Shown here: positions 52,854 through 60,206 of the stretch, one piece after another | Layout of the letters: every line of letters starts with the position of its first letter | How positions within the stretch are numbered: position 1 is the stretch's first letter | Source: Microvirga thermotolerans | GTDB lineage: Bacteria > Pseudomonadota > Alphaproteobacteria > Rhizobiales > Beijerinckiaceae | Length of the DNA: 64,000 nt | Assembly: GCF_009363855.1 (NCBI RefSeq) | Contig: NZ_CP045423.1 | Location: 2,138,001 to 2,202,000, forward strand | Direction of reading: 5' to 3' | The notes under the pieces: generated by a model | Databases searched by the model: none | Told to the model about the DNA's origin: nothing | Seen by the model: only the letters and a program-made list of their open reading frames with translations | Position numbers and translations under genes: made by a program

Positions 52854-52901
52854 TGGTCGGAGCGGCGGGATTTGAACCCACGACCCCTAGTCCCCCAGAC
52901 T
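52854..52901 (-). repeat. attL: 3' fragment of tRNA-Pro (GGG)
   Basis: The minus strand from 52901 to 52854 is the 3' part of tRNA-Pro(GGG): anticodon loop with GGG, the 3' half of the anticodon stem, T-arm with TTCAAAT, and acceptor ending CCGCTCCGACCA. The 5' half is missing; bases past 52901 do not continue the tRNA. This is the standard mark of integration by a tyrosine integrase into a tRNA 3' end. A complete tRNA with the same 48 bases is expected at the element's right end, outside the window. Confidence 0.85.
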
Positions 52902-52910
52902 TCCAAAATC

Positions 52911-53004
52911 GGCTTTCAGGTGCCTTCGGCGGCTTTCAAGGCGATCAAAAGCACCTTGTTGGTCAGCTACTTAGGTGTTCACCTGCTTTCAGGCGCCCTC
53001 ACCT
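52911..53004. repeat. Short repeats between attL and int, possible integrase arm sites
   Basis: GGCTTTCAGGTGCC (52911), GGCTTTCAAGGCG (52931) and TGCTTTCAGGCGCC (52984) are imperfect direct repeats, and AGGTG-TT-CACCT (52973-52984) is an inverted one. Their place beside att and int fits arm-type or excisionase sites. Inferred from position. Confidence 0.4.
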
Positions 53005-53062
53005 ATTTTCGTAATTTTGAACCCCCGTTGAACCCCGGCGCCATTACTGATCGGTGCCTCGA

Positions 53063-54334
53063 ATGCCTGTTGTCACCCTCACCTCTGCTTTCGTCAAAAC
53101 TCTAACTCCGCCGATCGAAGGCCGAGTGGAATATTGGGATCAAAAGACCCCCGGCCTGTGCCTCCGGGTTGCGGCAAGCGGAAAGGCTTCATGGTCGTTC
53201 CGCTACCGCCCGCGCGAGGGAGCCGGTTTCCAGCGGATCACTCTTGGGAGGCTCGCCGATCTGCCGCTCTCGGAGGCCCGCGAGCGAGCTATGCGGTACC
53301 GAGTGCAAGTTTCGGATGGCGGGGACCCGCAGAGGGCAAGAGTTAAGAAGCGGGGTCTTTCCCACAACGTTCTCACGTTTGGAAAGCTCGCTGAGCGCTA
53401 CCTCGACGAGTATGCGAAAACTAACAAGGCATCCTGGAAGAACGATGAGACTTATTTGAAACGCCCGCGCGCAAAGTGGGCCGAGAAGCCCGTGGTCGAA
53501 ATTCGCCGACGCGACGTGATAGACCTCCTCGACGAAATCAAAGCTACAGCGCCTGTAAGCGCGAACCGCACCCAATCTGTCCTTTCCGGCATGTTTAATT
53601 GGGCCGTTGATGGCGAGTTACTTCCGGCTAACCCCGTCGCAGGATTAAAGAAACGAGCAAAGGAAACGTCAAAGGACCGGGTCTTATCGGATAGTGAGAT
53701 TTCCGTGCTTTGGCACGCGCTCAAAGATACGACCGATATGTCTAAGGACGTGGCCGATGCTCTACGCCTACTCCTCTTGACCGGACAACGGCCCGGAGAG
53801 GTTTCGGGAATGGTACAGGCTGAGCTTGTGTGTCTTGACCTTGCCGACGCCGCCCGATGGGAGATTCCCGCCTCTCGCATGAAGGCTCGGCGCCCTCATG
53901 TCCTGCCTTTAGCACCTAAGGCTCGCTCGCTTTTGGAAGCCGTTCTGAAGCGGCGAGAGGCAGATGGTGACGGCGAAAGCGTTTTTGCATCCAAGTTCGC
54001 CAGCCGCTTGACCTTGGCCCGCCATAGCCTTTCTCAGGGGCTCGCACGCCTTATAGCCGCTCTTGTTGCCGATGGACCGGATCAGCGCACCATAAGGTCG
54101 CTCAAAGAGCGCCCGCCGACTCCGCACGATTTCCGGCGCACGGTAGGAACGGGGCTCGCCGCACTCGGAGTCCTCCGTGAAGACCGACGGGCGGTACTAG
54201 CCCATGTCGAGGGTGACGTGCATGGGGTTCACTACGATAAATACGAGCGGCTTCGAGAGAAGAAAGCTGCTCTTGAGGTTTGGGAAAAGCACGTCGCCGC
54301 ACTGATTGCAGAGAAGCTGCAAGCTGCGGCATGA
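53063..54334 (+). CDS. int: P4-type tyrosine integrase
   Basis: A 423-residue site-specific recombinase. An N-terminal DUF4102 arm-binding domain ('GRVEYWDQKTPGLCLRVAAS') precedes the SAM-like domain (about 103-185) and the catalytic domain. Active-site residues are Arg243 in 'LLLTGQRPGEV', His355/Arg358 in 'TPHDFRRTVGTGLAALG', His381 and the tyrosine nucleophile in 'HYDKYERLREKK'. P4-type integrases use tRNA 3' ends, matching the tRNA-Pro fragment 160 bases upstream. The start is ATG 53063; GTG 53054 is an alternative. Confidence 0.95.
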   Translation: MPVVTLTSAFVKTLTPPIEGRVEYWDQKTPGLCLRVAASGKASWSFRYRPREGAGFQRITLGRLADLPLSEARERAMRYRVQVSDGGDPQRARVKKRGLSHNVLTFGKLAERYLDEYAKTNKASWKNDETYLKRPRAKWAEKPVVEIRRRDVIDLLDEIKATAPVSANRTQSVLSGMFNWAVDGELLPANPVAGLKKRAKETSKDRVLSDSEISVLWHALKDTTDMSKDVADALRLLLLTGQRPGEVSGMVQAELVCLDLADAARWEIPASRMKARRPHVLPLAPKARSLLEAVLKRREADGDGESVFASKFASRLTLARHSLSQGLARLIAALVADGPDQRTIRSLKERPPTPHDFRRTVGTGLAALGVLREDRRAVLAHVEGDVHGVHYDKYERLREKKAALEVWEKHVAALIAEKLQAAA

Positions 54335-54405
54335 GGCGACTTAAACAGGCCTGTAGATGAAAGCATTTGAGGGTACGTGTAAGCAGATGCAACAGAGAGA
54401 ATAAA

Positions 54406-54591
54406 ATGATCGAGAAACTGCTTCTACCCAAAGAGGTTTATCAACTTGTCCGACTATCCGAAGCAACCGTATGGAGAATGAGGCGCAAGAAAAAATTTCC
54501 TGACCCCATTTCTATAAGTGACGGCCGAGTTGCATATCGCGAAAGTGAGGTCGTGGCTTGGATTGCTAGGCAACCTAGGTCATTTGTTTGA
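54406..54591 (+). CDS. AlpA-family excisionase/regulator
   Basis: A 61-residue winged-helix protein: 'LLLPKEVYQLVRLSEATVWR', 'MRRKKKFPDPISISDGRVAY' and 'RESEVVAWIA' match AlpA, the regulator of P4-type integrase genes. 'GRVAYRESEV' is the wing. It starts 71 bases past int. AlpA proteins promote excision, so this is the likely recombination directionality factor. Confidence 0.88.
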   Translation: MIEKLLLPKEVYQLVRLSEATVWRMRRKKKFPDPISISDGRVAYRESEVVAWIARQPRSFV

Positions 54592-54612
54592 AGAATACTC
54601 CTCGCGATGACC

Positions 54613-54636
54613 GATCCGATTTAATCGGATCTTTTT
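54613..54636 (+). terminator. Terminator after alpA
   Basis: GATCCGAT pairs with ATCGGATC around TTA, followed by TTTTT. The inner CCGATTTAATCGG is nearly repeated at 58379, so it may also be a protein site. Confidence 0.85.
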
Positions 54637-54697
54637 AGAGCGGGAATCGCCGTCTAAAAGTGTCTCAATCTGCTTCAGAGCGGATCAGGGGCACACA

Positions 54698-54913
54698 ATG
54701 GTAAACAAGCAGGCGGGCAACTTTCAGGGTTCAAGCCGTGAGGGTCTCGACTATTTCACGATCAGCGAATTTTGCGCTTGGACTCGCCTAAGTCGAGCAA
54801 CCGTCTATCGGGCGATCCGAGCCAGTACGCTAAATGCAAAGAAGCTCGGCGGCCGGACAATTATACTGCGAGAGGATGCAGTCGCGTTTGTGAAAGGCCT
54901 CCCGTCAGCCTGA
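54698..54913 (+). CDS. Small winged-helix (excisionase-like) protein
   Basis: A 71-residue HTH_17 type protein: 'LDYFTISEFCAWTRLSRATV', 'YRAIRASTLNAKKLGGRTII', 'LREDAVAFVKGLP'. Fold and size match MerR-like excisionases. It is a second candidate directionality or repressor protein. The alpA terminator lies between it and alpA, so it is a separate unit. Confidence 0.8.
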   Translation: MVNKQAGNFQGSSREGLDYFTISEFCAWTRLSRATVYRAIRASTLNAKKLGGRTIILREDAVAFVKGLPSA

Positions 54914-55054
54914 GTCAGAACCACCTTAGTATTGTGTACAGCATCGGGTGATCGGCCCGGTGAACGATCCCGCTCACCCATTTGTCATCAACGCTGAAAC
55001 GAGCGGTTCAGCGATCGACGGCGCACGCTTGCGCCGCGTCTTAAGGGGGTAAAT

Positions 55055-55225
55055 ATGACGACTACTGAAATTGAGTACGCCGAAGCACTCGCTTCCGCTC
55101 TCGAAGAGCCCAGCGATGACGGCATTTTCCTTGGTCCAACTGACGCTGCATTCGCGGCTCGAATAATCCGTGAGCGCGTCGAGCGCTTCCTTGCCGAGGC
55201 AGCGGACACGCCTGAGGCGGCATAA
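55055..55225 (+). CDS. Small hypothetical protein, 56 residues
   Basis: An open frame from ATG 55055 with a strong AGGGGG site encodes 'MTTTEIEYAEALASALEEPS', 'DDGIFLGPTDAAFAARIIRE' and an acidic helical end 'VERFLAEAADTPEAA'. It is acidic and helical, like small phage early proteins. No family recognised. It lies in the early region between two small winged-helix genes. Confidence 0.6.
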   Translation: MTTTEIEYAEALASALEEPSDDGIFLGPTDAAFAARIIRERVERFLAEAADTPEAA

Positions 55226-55333
55226 CCCCTTTTCGGGCGATCAAAACAGGCTGGTTAGGGCATAGCAGGGCGGGCACGGTCACATCTGGTCACAAGTGGG
55301 CATTTGCCAACCCATTTCTAAGCGAGGTCAACG

Positions 55334-55555
55334 ATGCAGATCGAAATGAAGCCGGATCAATTGTGGTCTGAGGAAGCAGTCGCGCACTTCCTTGGGAAGT
55401 CTACCGACACGCTGAAGCGCTGGCGGCGAGAAGGAGGCGGCCCCGCCTTCGTTCGGATTGGCCGCACGCCTCAATATAGGGTCCAAGACATGATGGTTTG
55501 GATGCTCCGAAATCGGATCGAGCATCACGATCTGAGCGCGCCCATCATCGATTGA
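55334..55555 (+). CDS. Small helix-turn-helix protein
   Basis: A 73-residue MerR/HTH_17-like protein: 'LWSEEAVAHFLGKSTDTLKR', 'WRREGGGPAFVRIGRTPQYR', 'VQDMMVWMLRNRIEHHDLSA'. The G-G-P-x-F-V-R-I-G wing is typical of phage excisionase-like or plasmid regulators. It is one of four such small proteins in the element. Role unknown; DNA binding is safe. Confidence 0.82.
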   Translation: MQIEMKPDQLWSEEAVAHFLGKSTDTLKRWRREGGGPAFVRIGRTPQYRVQDMMVWMLRNRIEHHDLSAPIID

Positions 55556-55628
55556 AAAGAGAAGCACCCGGTCTTTTTGAAAGGGTGACCGGGCGCTTCA
55601 TCGACACTCAGGATCTTGGAAACACATC

Positions 55629-55955
55629 ATGGATACCCCTTTCGACCTGCATACACGAGGCAAATTCGATCGCCTGCTCGCACCCGATGACGCCGAATGG
55701 CTCGCCGCCCATCCTGAAACCCCTTGTCGCGTTAGGCCCTACCGCGCCGAAGACGCAAAGCGCATCAAGACCGGCTCGGTCGGAAGCGCGATCGAAGAGG
55801 CTTGGGTTACGATGATCTTTCGGAATGGAACCTACGTCGCCGACTATTTCGCGACTCCTTCCTCGCGCCTTCGCGGGGCGCTGATCGACCGCGTGTCGGC
55901 CGCCGTCGAGGGTTACCTCTGCCAGAATCCTGAATGGGGGCTCGATCCGAAATGA
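55629..55955 (+). CDS. Hypothetical protein upstream of the replication gene
   Basis: A 108-residue protein without a recognised family: 'FDRLLAPDDAEWLAAHPETP', 'GSAIEEAWVTMIFRNGTYVA', 'LIDRVSAAVEGYLCQNPEWG'. Its stop overlaps the start of the DUF3987 gene in an ATGA, which ties its translation to that gene and suggests a role in element replication. Confidence 0.7.
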   Translation: MDTPFDLHTRGKFDRLLAPDDAEWLAAHPETPCRVRPYRAEDAKRIKTGSVGSAIEEAWVTMIFRNGTYVADYFATPSSRLRGALIDRVSAAVEGYLCQNPEWGLDPK

Positions 55956-57766
55956 CGTCGCCTTTTTCAACTCGCGCGGCGTCCGAGCGCCGCAAGCGGC
56001 CGTTCGCCCTCGCAGCATTCAAGTCGGCACTCGCGGCTGCACTTTTTAACGATCGGCTCGCGGAACTCGACATGTGCCAGCACGACAGCTTCATCGAGAA
56101 GCTTGTCGGGATCTTCGCCGACGTCGGGGCCCTTCGCGCGGCCGGGCATATCGACGATGACGAAGCAAATGGGGTCTTCGCCGACGTCAAGAAATTCGCC
56201 GTAGGAGTGAATATCCCCCTTAGCCTGTCAGATGAAGAACGGGTGCTCACGACCTATCAGGGGAGCGCCGATCGTCCGCTCGAAAACGCTTTCCCCCGCC
56301 CCGAGGAAGGTCCGTTCCGCAACGATGATTTCCGGCCGCCCTTCCCCGTTGACGTGCTGCCTGAACCCTTTTGGACCTTCGCGCACGACACGGCTCTGAA
56401 CAGCGGCCTGTCGCTTGACTACCTTTGCGCCGGGGTGCTCTCGGCCGCCGCTGCCGCGATGGGGCGGGCGAGAGTAGCGACGACCGTTCTCGGAACCGGA
56501 TACGAACAACCACCTATCCTTTGGCTTGCGTGTATAGGCACGTCAGCAGCGGCGAAGACACCCGCCCTGGGGTTCTCGAAAAAGATGCTTCAGGCCGTTG
56601 AAGCGTCTCTCGCGCCCGATAACGAAGACCGGAAGCTCGCCTGGAAATCGCGCAAGGCGGCAGCCGACGCCGCTCGGAAGCAATACGAAGAGCAGGTCAA
56701 AAGGGCTGTAGGGGAAGGGCTTCCGCCTCCGATGATGACGGCGGACGCACTTGAGGTCCCGCCCCTCGTGAAAGAGCGGATCATCATCAATGATCCGACC
56801 CCCGAGGCCGTCATTCAAATCTGCTCGGGCCTCCCGCGTGGCGTCCTACTGTTCCGCGACGAACTTGCGGGATGGTGGAACGCCTTCGGCCGCTACTCGC
56901 AAGGGGGCGGCGAGCGCGAAATGTGGCTCGAAGCGCATGACGGCAACTCATGGTCTTCGGAGCGGGTGAAGTTCGGTAATGATCCCGTCGAAGTGCCGGC
57001 CCTAGCCGTGTCGATCGTCGGCGGCACTCAGCCCGCCAAAATCAGGGAGTTGCTGAGCGGCCCGGCCGATGGGCTTGTTGAGCGCTTCCTTTGGTTCTGG
57101 CCGAAATTCGAAGGGACCGAGACCCCGACCAAGCCGGTTTTGACCGGCCCGTGCATCGGTGCCCTAAAACGCCTTCGGTCTCTCGATTTCGAGCGCGGCG
57201 AAGGCGATGCGCTGAAGCCTCGGGTCGTGCCGCTCACGTCGCAAGCCCTCGGTCTGCTCAGCAAGTTCAAGGCTCGGGCGAATGAGGAAGCTCGGTTCGC
57301 CGACGAGCAGGAGGCCGGGGCGATCGGCAAGGCCGATAAGCAAGTTATCCGGCTCGCGCTCGTCTTAGAGTTCATGTTATGGGCGGCGACCGATGAGGCA
57401 CCCGAGCCTAAGGCTATCAGCGAACGGAGCATTAAGGGCGCCCTCATCCTATGGAACGACTACTTCAAGCATCACCTTCGGCTCGTTGTGGGGACGGACG
57501 GCGGGCGCGCGATCGGCGCCGCGCGCGACCTCGCGCAATGGATTCTCGATAACGAAGTCGCCGAGTTCACGCGCACTCAGGTTTGCCGCAATGCCGGGCG
57601 CAAGAGTCTTCGGGCATCAAAGGACGCGCAAGCTGCGATCGACGAGCTTATTGAGGCAGATTGGCTCTTCCCGAACTTCTCGCGATCAGGCGGCCGGAAG
57701 GGGCGGCAAAAGCAGGAGTACATTGTGAACCCGCACGTTCACGCGGGGCGCTTCCGCGCATACTGA
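55952..57766 (+). CDS. DUF3987 protein, replication-type ATPase
   Basis: A 604-residue protein of the DUF3987 family found in phages, satellites and integrative elements in place of a primase-helicase. The core has 'PPILWLACIGTSAAAKTPAL' with a degenerate P-loop (GTSAAAKT, 196-203; the usual glycine before lysine is missing), 'IINDPTPEAVIQICSGLPRG' and 'VLLFRDELAGWWNAFGRYSQ' (Walker B-like, DELAGW 303-308). The end is helical and basic. It overlaps the upstream gene by ATGA, and the symmetric repeat array begins 5 bases after its stop, so it probably acts at that site. Confidence 0.85.
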   Translation: MTSPFSTRAASERRKRPFALAAFKSALAAALFNDRLAELDMCQHDSFIEKLVGIFADVGALRAAGHIDDDEANGVFADVKKFAVGVNIPLSLSDEERVLTTYQGSADRPLENAFPRPEEGPFRNDDFRPPFPVDVLPEPFWTFAHDTALNSGLSLDYLCAGVLSAAAAAMGRARVATTVLGTGYEQPPILWLACIGTSAAAKTPALGFSKKMLQAVEASLAPDNEDRKLAWKSRKAAADAARKQYEEQVKRAVGEGLPPPMMTADALEVPPLVKERIIINDPTPEAVIQICSGLPRGVLLFRDELAGWWNAFGRYSQGGGEREMWLEAHDGNSWSSERVKFGNDPVEVPALAVSIVGGTQPAKIRELLSGPADGLVERFLWFWPKFEGTETPTKPVLTGPCIGALKRLRSLDFERGEGDALKPRVVPLTSQALGLLSKFKARANEEARFADEQEAGAIGKADKQVIRLALVLEFMLWAATDEAPEPKAISERSIKGALILWNDYFKHHLRLVVGTDGGRAIGAARDLAQWILDNEVAEFTRTQVCRNAGRKSLRASKDAQAAIDELIEADWLFPNFSRSGGRKGRQKQEYIVNPHVHAGRFRAY

Positions 57767-57770
57767 CGTG

Positions 57771-58176
57771 CTATCTGCACTATCTGCACCTATCTGAATC
57801 CTATCTACAAAGGCGTCGCCCCAGGCGGCGCCCTTTTCGTATGTACCTGACCTGCTTGGATTTTCACGGCAGGATCGGGGCTAGTGGTGGCCTATCTGCG
57901 CTATCTGCAACGCTTCTTCGAAAAAGGCGACTTAGAGGGGCTGAAGGAGGGCAATAGAGGAAGATATACCTACTTTGAATCAGAGTCTCTATAGCCTTTG
58001 AGAAAGCTCGTTATCGCTCGATTTCGGTAGTGCCTTGCAGATAGTGCAGATAGCTTCCCCGAGCGCACGCCAAAACGGCTTGAAACCTAAGTGCTGCAAG
58101 GCTTTGCGAGGTCAAGACGTAGAGCGCGGCGGCGCGTTGCAGATAGCTTTCAGTTAGTTGCAGATAGTGCAGATAG
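57771..58176. repeat. Mirror-symmetric array of twelve CTATCTGCA-type units (candidate origin)
   Basis: Six units point right (57771, 57780, 57790, 57801, 57892, 57901) and six point left (58036, 58045, 58138, 58149, 58159, 58168). Grouping is 4+2 / 2+4. In the outer groups unit spacing from the outside is 9, 10 and 11 on both sides, and the third unit on both sides is a variant ending CTGAA. Gaps between groups are 82 and 84 bases; the central gap is 126 and AT-rich. The outer 39-base groups agree at 34 of 39 positions when inverted. This is iteron-like; origin function is inferred. Confidence 0.7.
57812..57837 (+). terminator. Terminator after the DUF3987 gene, inside the repeat array
   Basis: GGCGTCGCC pairs with GGCGGCGCC (one G-T pair) around CCA and is followed by CTTTT. 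It falls between the outer and inner left-hand repeat groups. Confidence 0.65.
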
Positions 58177-58465
58177 GTACACAGGAGCGGCAATTGGGCG
58201 AGCGCAACGCTCGCACGTAACAATCGTTCGTTTCGAGGCCCATTCAAGCAATGTTCGCGAAGTGTTGCATTCTTGCAACGCTTTTGGGTCCTTCCAGGCC
58301 CCCGAGGGGTGCGGGTAACGCGCGACCTCGATCCCCGGCTAGAGCAAGGGTCGATTTTGCAATTTTTTGTTTAATAGTCCGATTAAATCGGTTGGATCGC
58401 AAGGGATTCTGCATCGATGGAAATAGCAAAAATTGAAAATTGGTTTCCAATCCCGAGCTTAGGTT

Positions 58466-59587
58466 TCACTCCTGTGATCGGGTTATACCATCATCAACAA
58501 TAAACTTGGCGCGGTACAATACTTCATCAAAGGTGATGATTTCAGGCCTGCGGACGTTGCGCCGATACAGTTCAAATGAGCGATATTTTGATTTGTTAAC
58601 GCCGTTCTCTGTTTGCAACTCACTGAGGCTCCCGACCACGAGAAAAGAACGAGGCTCAAAGTTGAAAAGGGTCTCACCGAGCGGGTTGCCCTCCCCGTCT
58701 AAGGTCTCAAAGCTCTTACCAAGTTGGTCAATGGCCTTATCAACGGTAACTTGCACTTGAGACACACCGCCTACCAACTCCGCTGACGGCGCCCATACGT
58801 CGGCACGGTAGGGTTGCGAGGCCAATAGAGGAGTGTCGTGGCGTTTTATCTCGATAAAGCATACGGCGTTGATATAAGCTTGGGTCTTCATAAGCGCGTC
58901 GACTCGCTTTCCAGAGCCCAACAGATCGTTTCCGCGCACCGATTGTTCGAGTTTCCGATCGTCCAGGTTTGTCAAAAACTGGTACGAAAGGCCATAGCCA
59001 AAAATCCAAGAATTAGCCTCAAAGAAACGCTGCCACAGTCCCTCTGGCGTCGTTTTCTTCCGCTCACGAAGCAACTCGAAATATTCTTGGTCGCTCAATA
59101 GACGCTCGAATATTCCTAACTGCTTCCGTCGATAGCCTACGGCAACTAAATCACGTTTCAGTGTCTCGCTTTCCAGGATAGCGCCTAAAAGCTCTTCATT
59201 CTCGGTTACGACTCGTCGCGCGTCGTCATCTGATATTGCTGTTGCGCGCTTCCCATTGAAGTGAAGGATGAATTCTGCGAGTGCATCAATTTCTCGTCCA
59301 ACAAATGAAAAGTAATCTCGATCCGAGGGACCTGAGACCTTGTTGAACTTCTGAATCGTTAATACCCTTATGCCGCCCTCTGTCTCGAAAAAATTTGCCT
59401 TGATTTCCTTTCCGGACCCAGGTGATACACGAATTGAAAGATCATCTTTGATAATTGCGAAGCTGTAGTCTTCGGGGCTGCCCGTCTTTCTCGTTGCGAT
59501 CCGGACTTTCTTGCCGGTCAGACCATCTGGAAACGCTTTGCTAATAAATGTTTGGGCAGGGGGTCGGCGGAGTCGTTTATCGTCCAT
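58466..59587 (-). CDS. Shedu-type anti-phage nuclease (DUF4263, SduA-like)
   Basis: A 373-residue protein whose C-terminal part (about 180-365) is the DUF4263 nuclease domain of Shedu defence proteins. 'LWQRFFEANSWIFGYGLSYQ', then 'LGSGKRVDALM' with Asp230 and 'AVCFIEIKRHDTPLL' with Glu246 and Lys248 form a PD-(D/E)xK centre; 'GGVSQVQVTVDKAIDQLGKS' follows. The N-terminal 150 residues differ between Shedu members and likely sense infection. It is 29 bases after the secreted-protein gene on the same strand, a possible operon. It is AT-richer than the host genes. Shedu is known as a one-gene defence system. Confidence 0.85.
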   Translation of the reverse strand: MDDKRLRRPPAQTFISKAFPDGLTGKKVRIATRKTGSPEDYSFAIIKDDLSIRVSPGSGKEIKANFFETEGGIRVLTIQKFNKVSGPSDRDYFSFVGREIDALAEFILHFNGKRATAISDDDARRVVTENEELLGAILESETLKRDLVAVGYRRKQLGIFERLLSDQEYFELLRERKKTTPEGLWQRFFEANSWIFGYGLSYQFLTNLDDRKLEQSVRGNDLLGSGKRVDALMKTQAYINAVCFIEIKRHDTPLLASQPYRADVWAPSAELVGGVSQVQVTVDKAIDQLGKSFETLDGEGNPLGETLFNFEPRSFLVVGSLSELQTENGVNKSKYRSFELYRRNVRRPEIITFDEVLYRAKFIVDDGITRSQE

Positions 59588-59616
59588 AATGCAGCACCGA
59601 AAGCTTGGGATCGTAC

Positions 59617-60084
59617 CTACCGAAGCACGATGGTCTCGGCGATAACCCCCGTTTGAAACATCACGCTTCCAATTTTGCCGCGAACGGTAGCTCGGCAGCC
59701 TAAGTTGCAATCTTCGACGACGCGGCGCCGCTGGTCGCGAGGCACCTCCTTAAACTCTACAAACAAAGGATTTGCATCGAAGTCACCACTCCCCAGCATC
59801 AGCATTTCGCCAACGAGTTGCAGCCTGCCAGCGACCTCGACGGATCGTCCCTTCATCTTCTCGCGATCGACCTTCAGATCGGTTAGGTCTGTCTTTGTAT
59901 ATCCGCTCTCTGCCGCGCGGGGCTCGGGCGGCTGCTGGGGTGCTAAGCCGTCATAACAATTTAGCCGCTGTAAGCTGTCCCCTATAGCCCGGCACCGGGC
60001 AAGTTCAACGGTCGTATCCGCTTTAGAGGCCGAACCCGTGAAAACAGCGGCCGAAACCGTTACGGCCAAAATGGTATATTTCAT
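59617..60084 (-). CDS. Exported protein with RLxCYD motif
   Basis: A 155-residue protein: signal peptide (about 22 residues), then 'VELARCRAIGDSLQRLNCYD', a two-cysteine motif also found in VasI/TagO-like and phage-linked periplasmic proteins, a linker, and a beta domain 'DREKMKGRSVEVAGRLQLVG', 'RATVRGKIGSVMFQTGVIAE'. The beta part may be OB-like. It lies just upstream of the Shedu-type gene on the same strand. Function is unknown; a link to defence is only positional. Confidence 0.72.
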   Translation of the reverse strand: MKYTILAVTVSAAVFTGSASKADTTVELARCRAIGDSLQRLNCYDGLAPQQPPEPRAAESGYTKTDLTDLKVDREKMKGRSVEVAGRLQLVGEMLMLGSGDFDANPLFVEFKEVPRDQRRRVVEDCNLGCRATVRGKIGSVMFQTGVIAETIVLR

Positions 60085-60206
60085 TTGTTGCCCCCGGCAG
60101 CGCTTACCTGACACTCACAAGGAACCTGTGAACGGTCAAGCGGCTTGCATAAGCTACGGACAGGCCCAGGTCGGGGCCGCAGTTAAACGATACGGGCTCG
60201 ATCCGG

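Larger units (their letters stand above)
57767..58465. other. 700-base non-coding region holding the element's likely origin
   Basis: No convincing coding frame lies between the DUF3987 stop and the Shedu-type gene. It contains the twelve-unit repeat array (57771-58176), a terminator, AT-rich stretches near 57957-58005 and 58355-58395, and a CCGATTAAATCGG dyad at 58379-58391. The shape suggests a replication or partition site. Confidence 0.55.

Noticed and set aside
52854..52901. Functional tRNA-Pro(GGG) gene
   Set aside because: The 5' half, D-arm and acceptor 5' strand are missing; it is an attachment-site remnant.
54960..55052. 30-codon frame from a GTG before the small gene at 55055
   Set aside because: Too short, with no ribosome site and no sign of selection; may be chance.
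57771..58176. CRISPR array
   Set aside because: Units are nine bases, adjoining or in opposite directions, with no unique spacers of equal length and no cas genes.
57661..58247. Two convergent frames with similar products (YLHYLxLxESYLQR on both strands)
   Set aside because: The likeness comes from the inverted DNA repeats of the array. Neither frame has a supported start, and one overlaps the DUF3987 gene.
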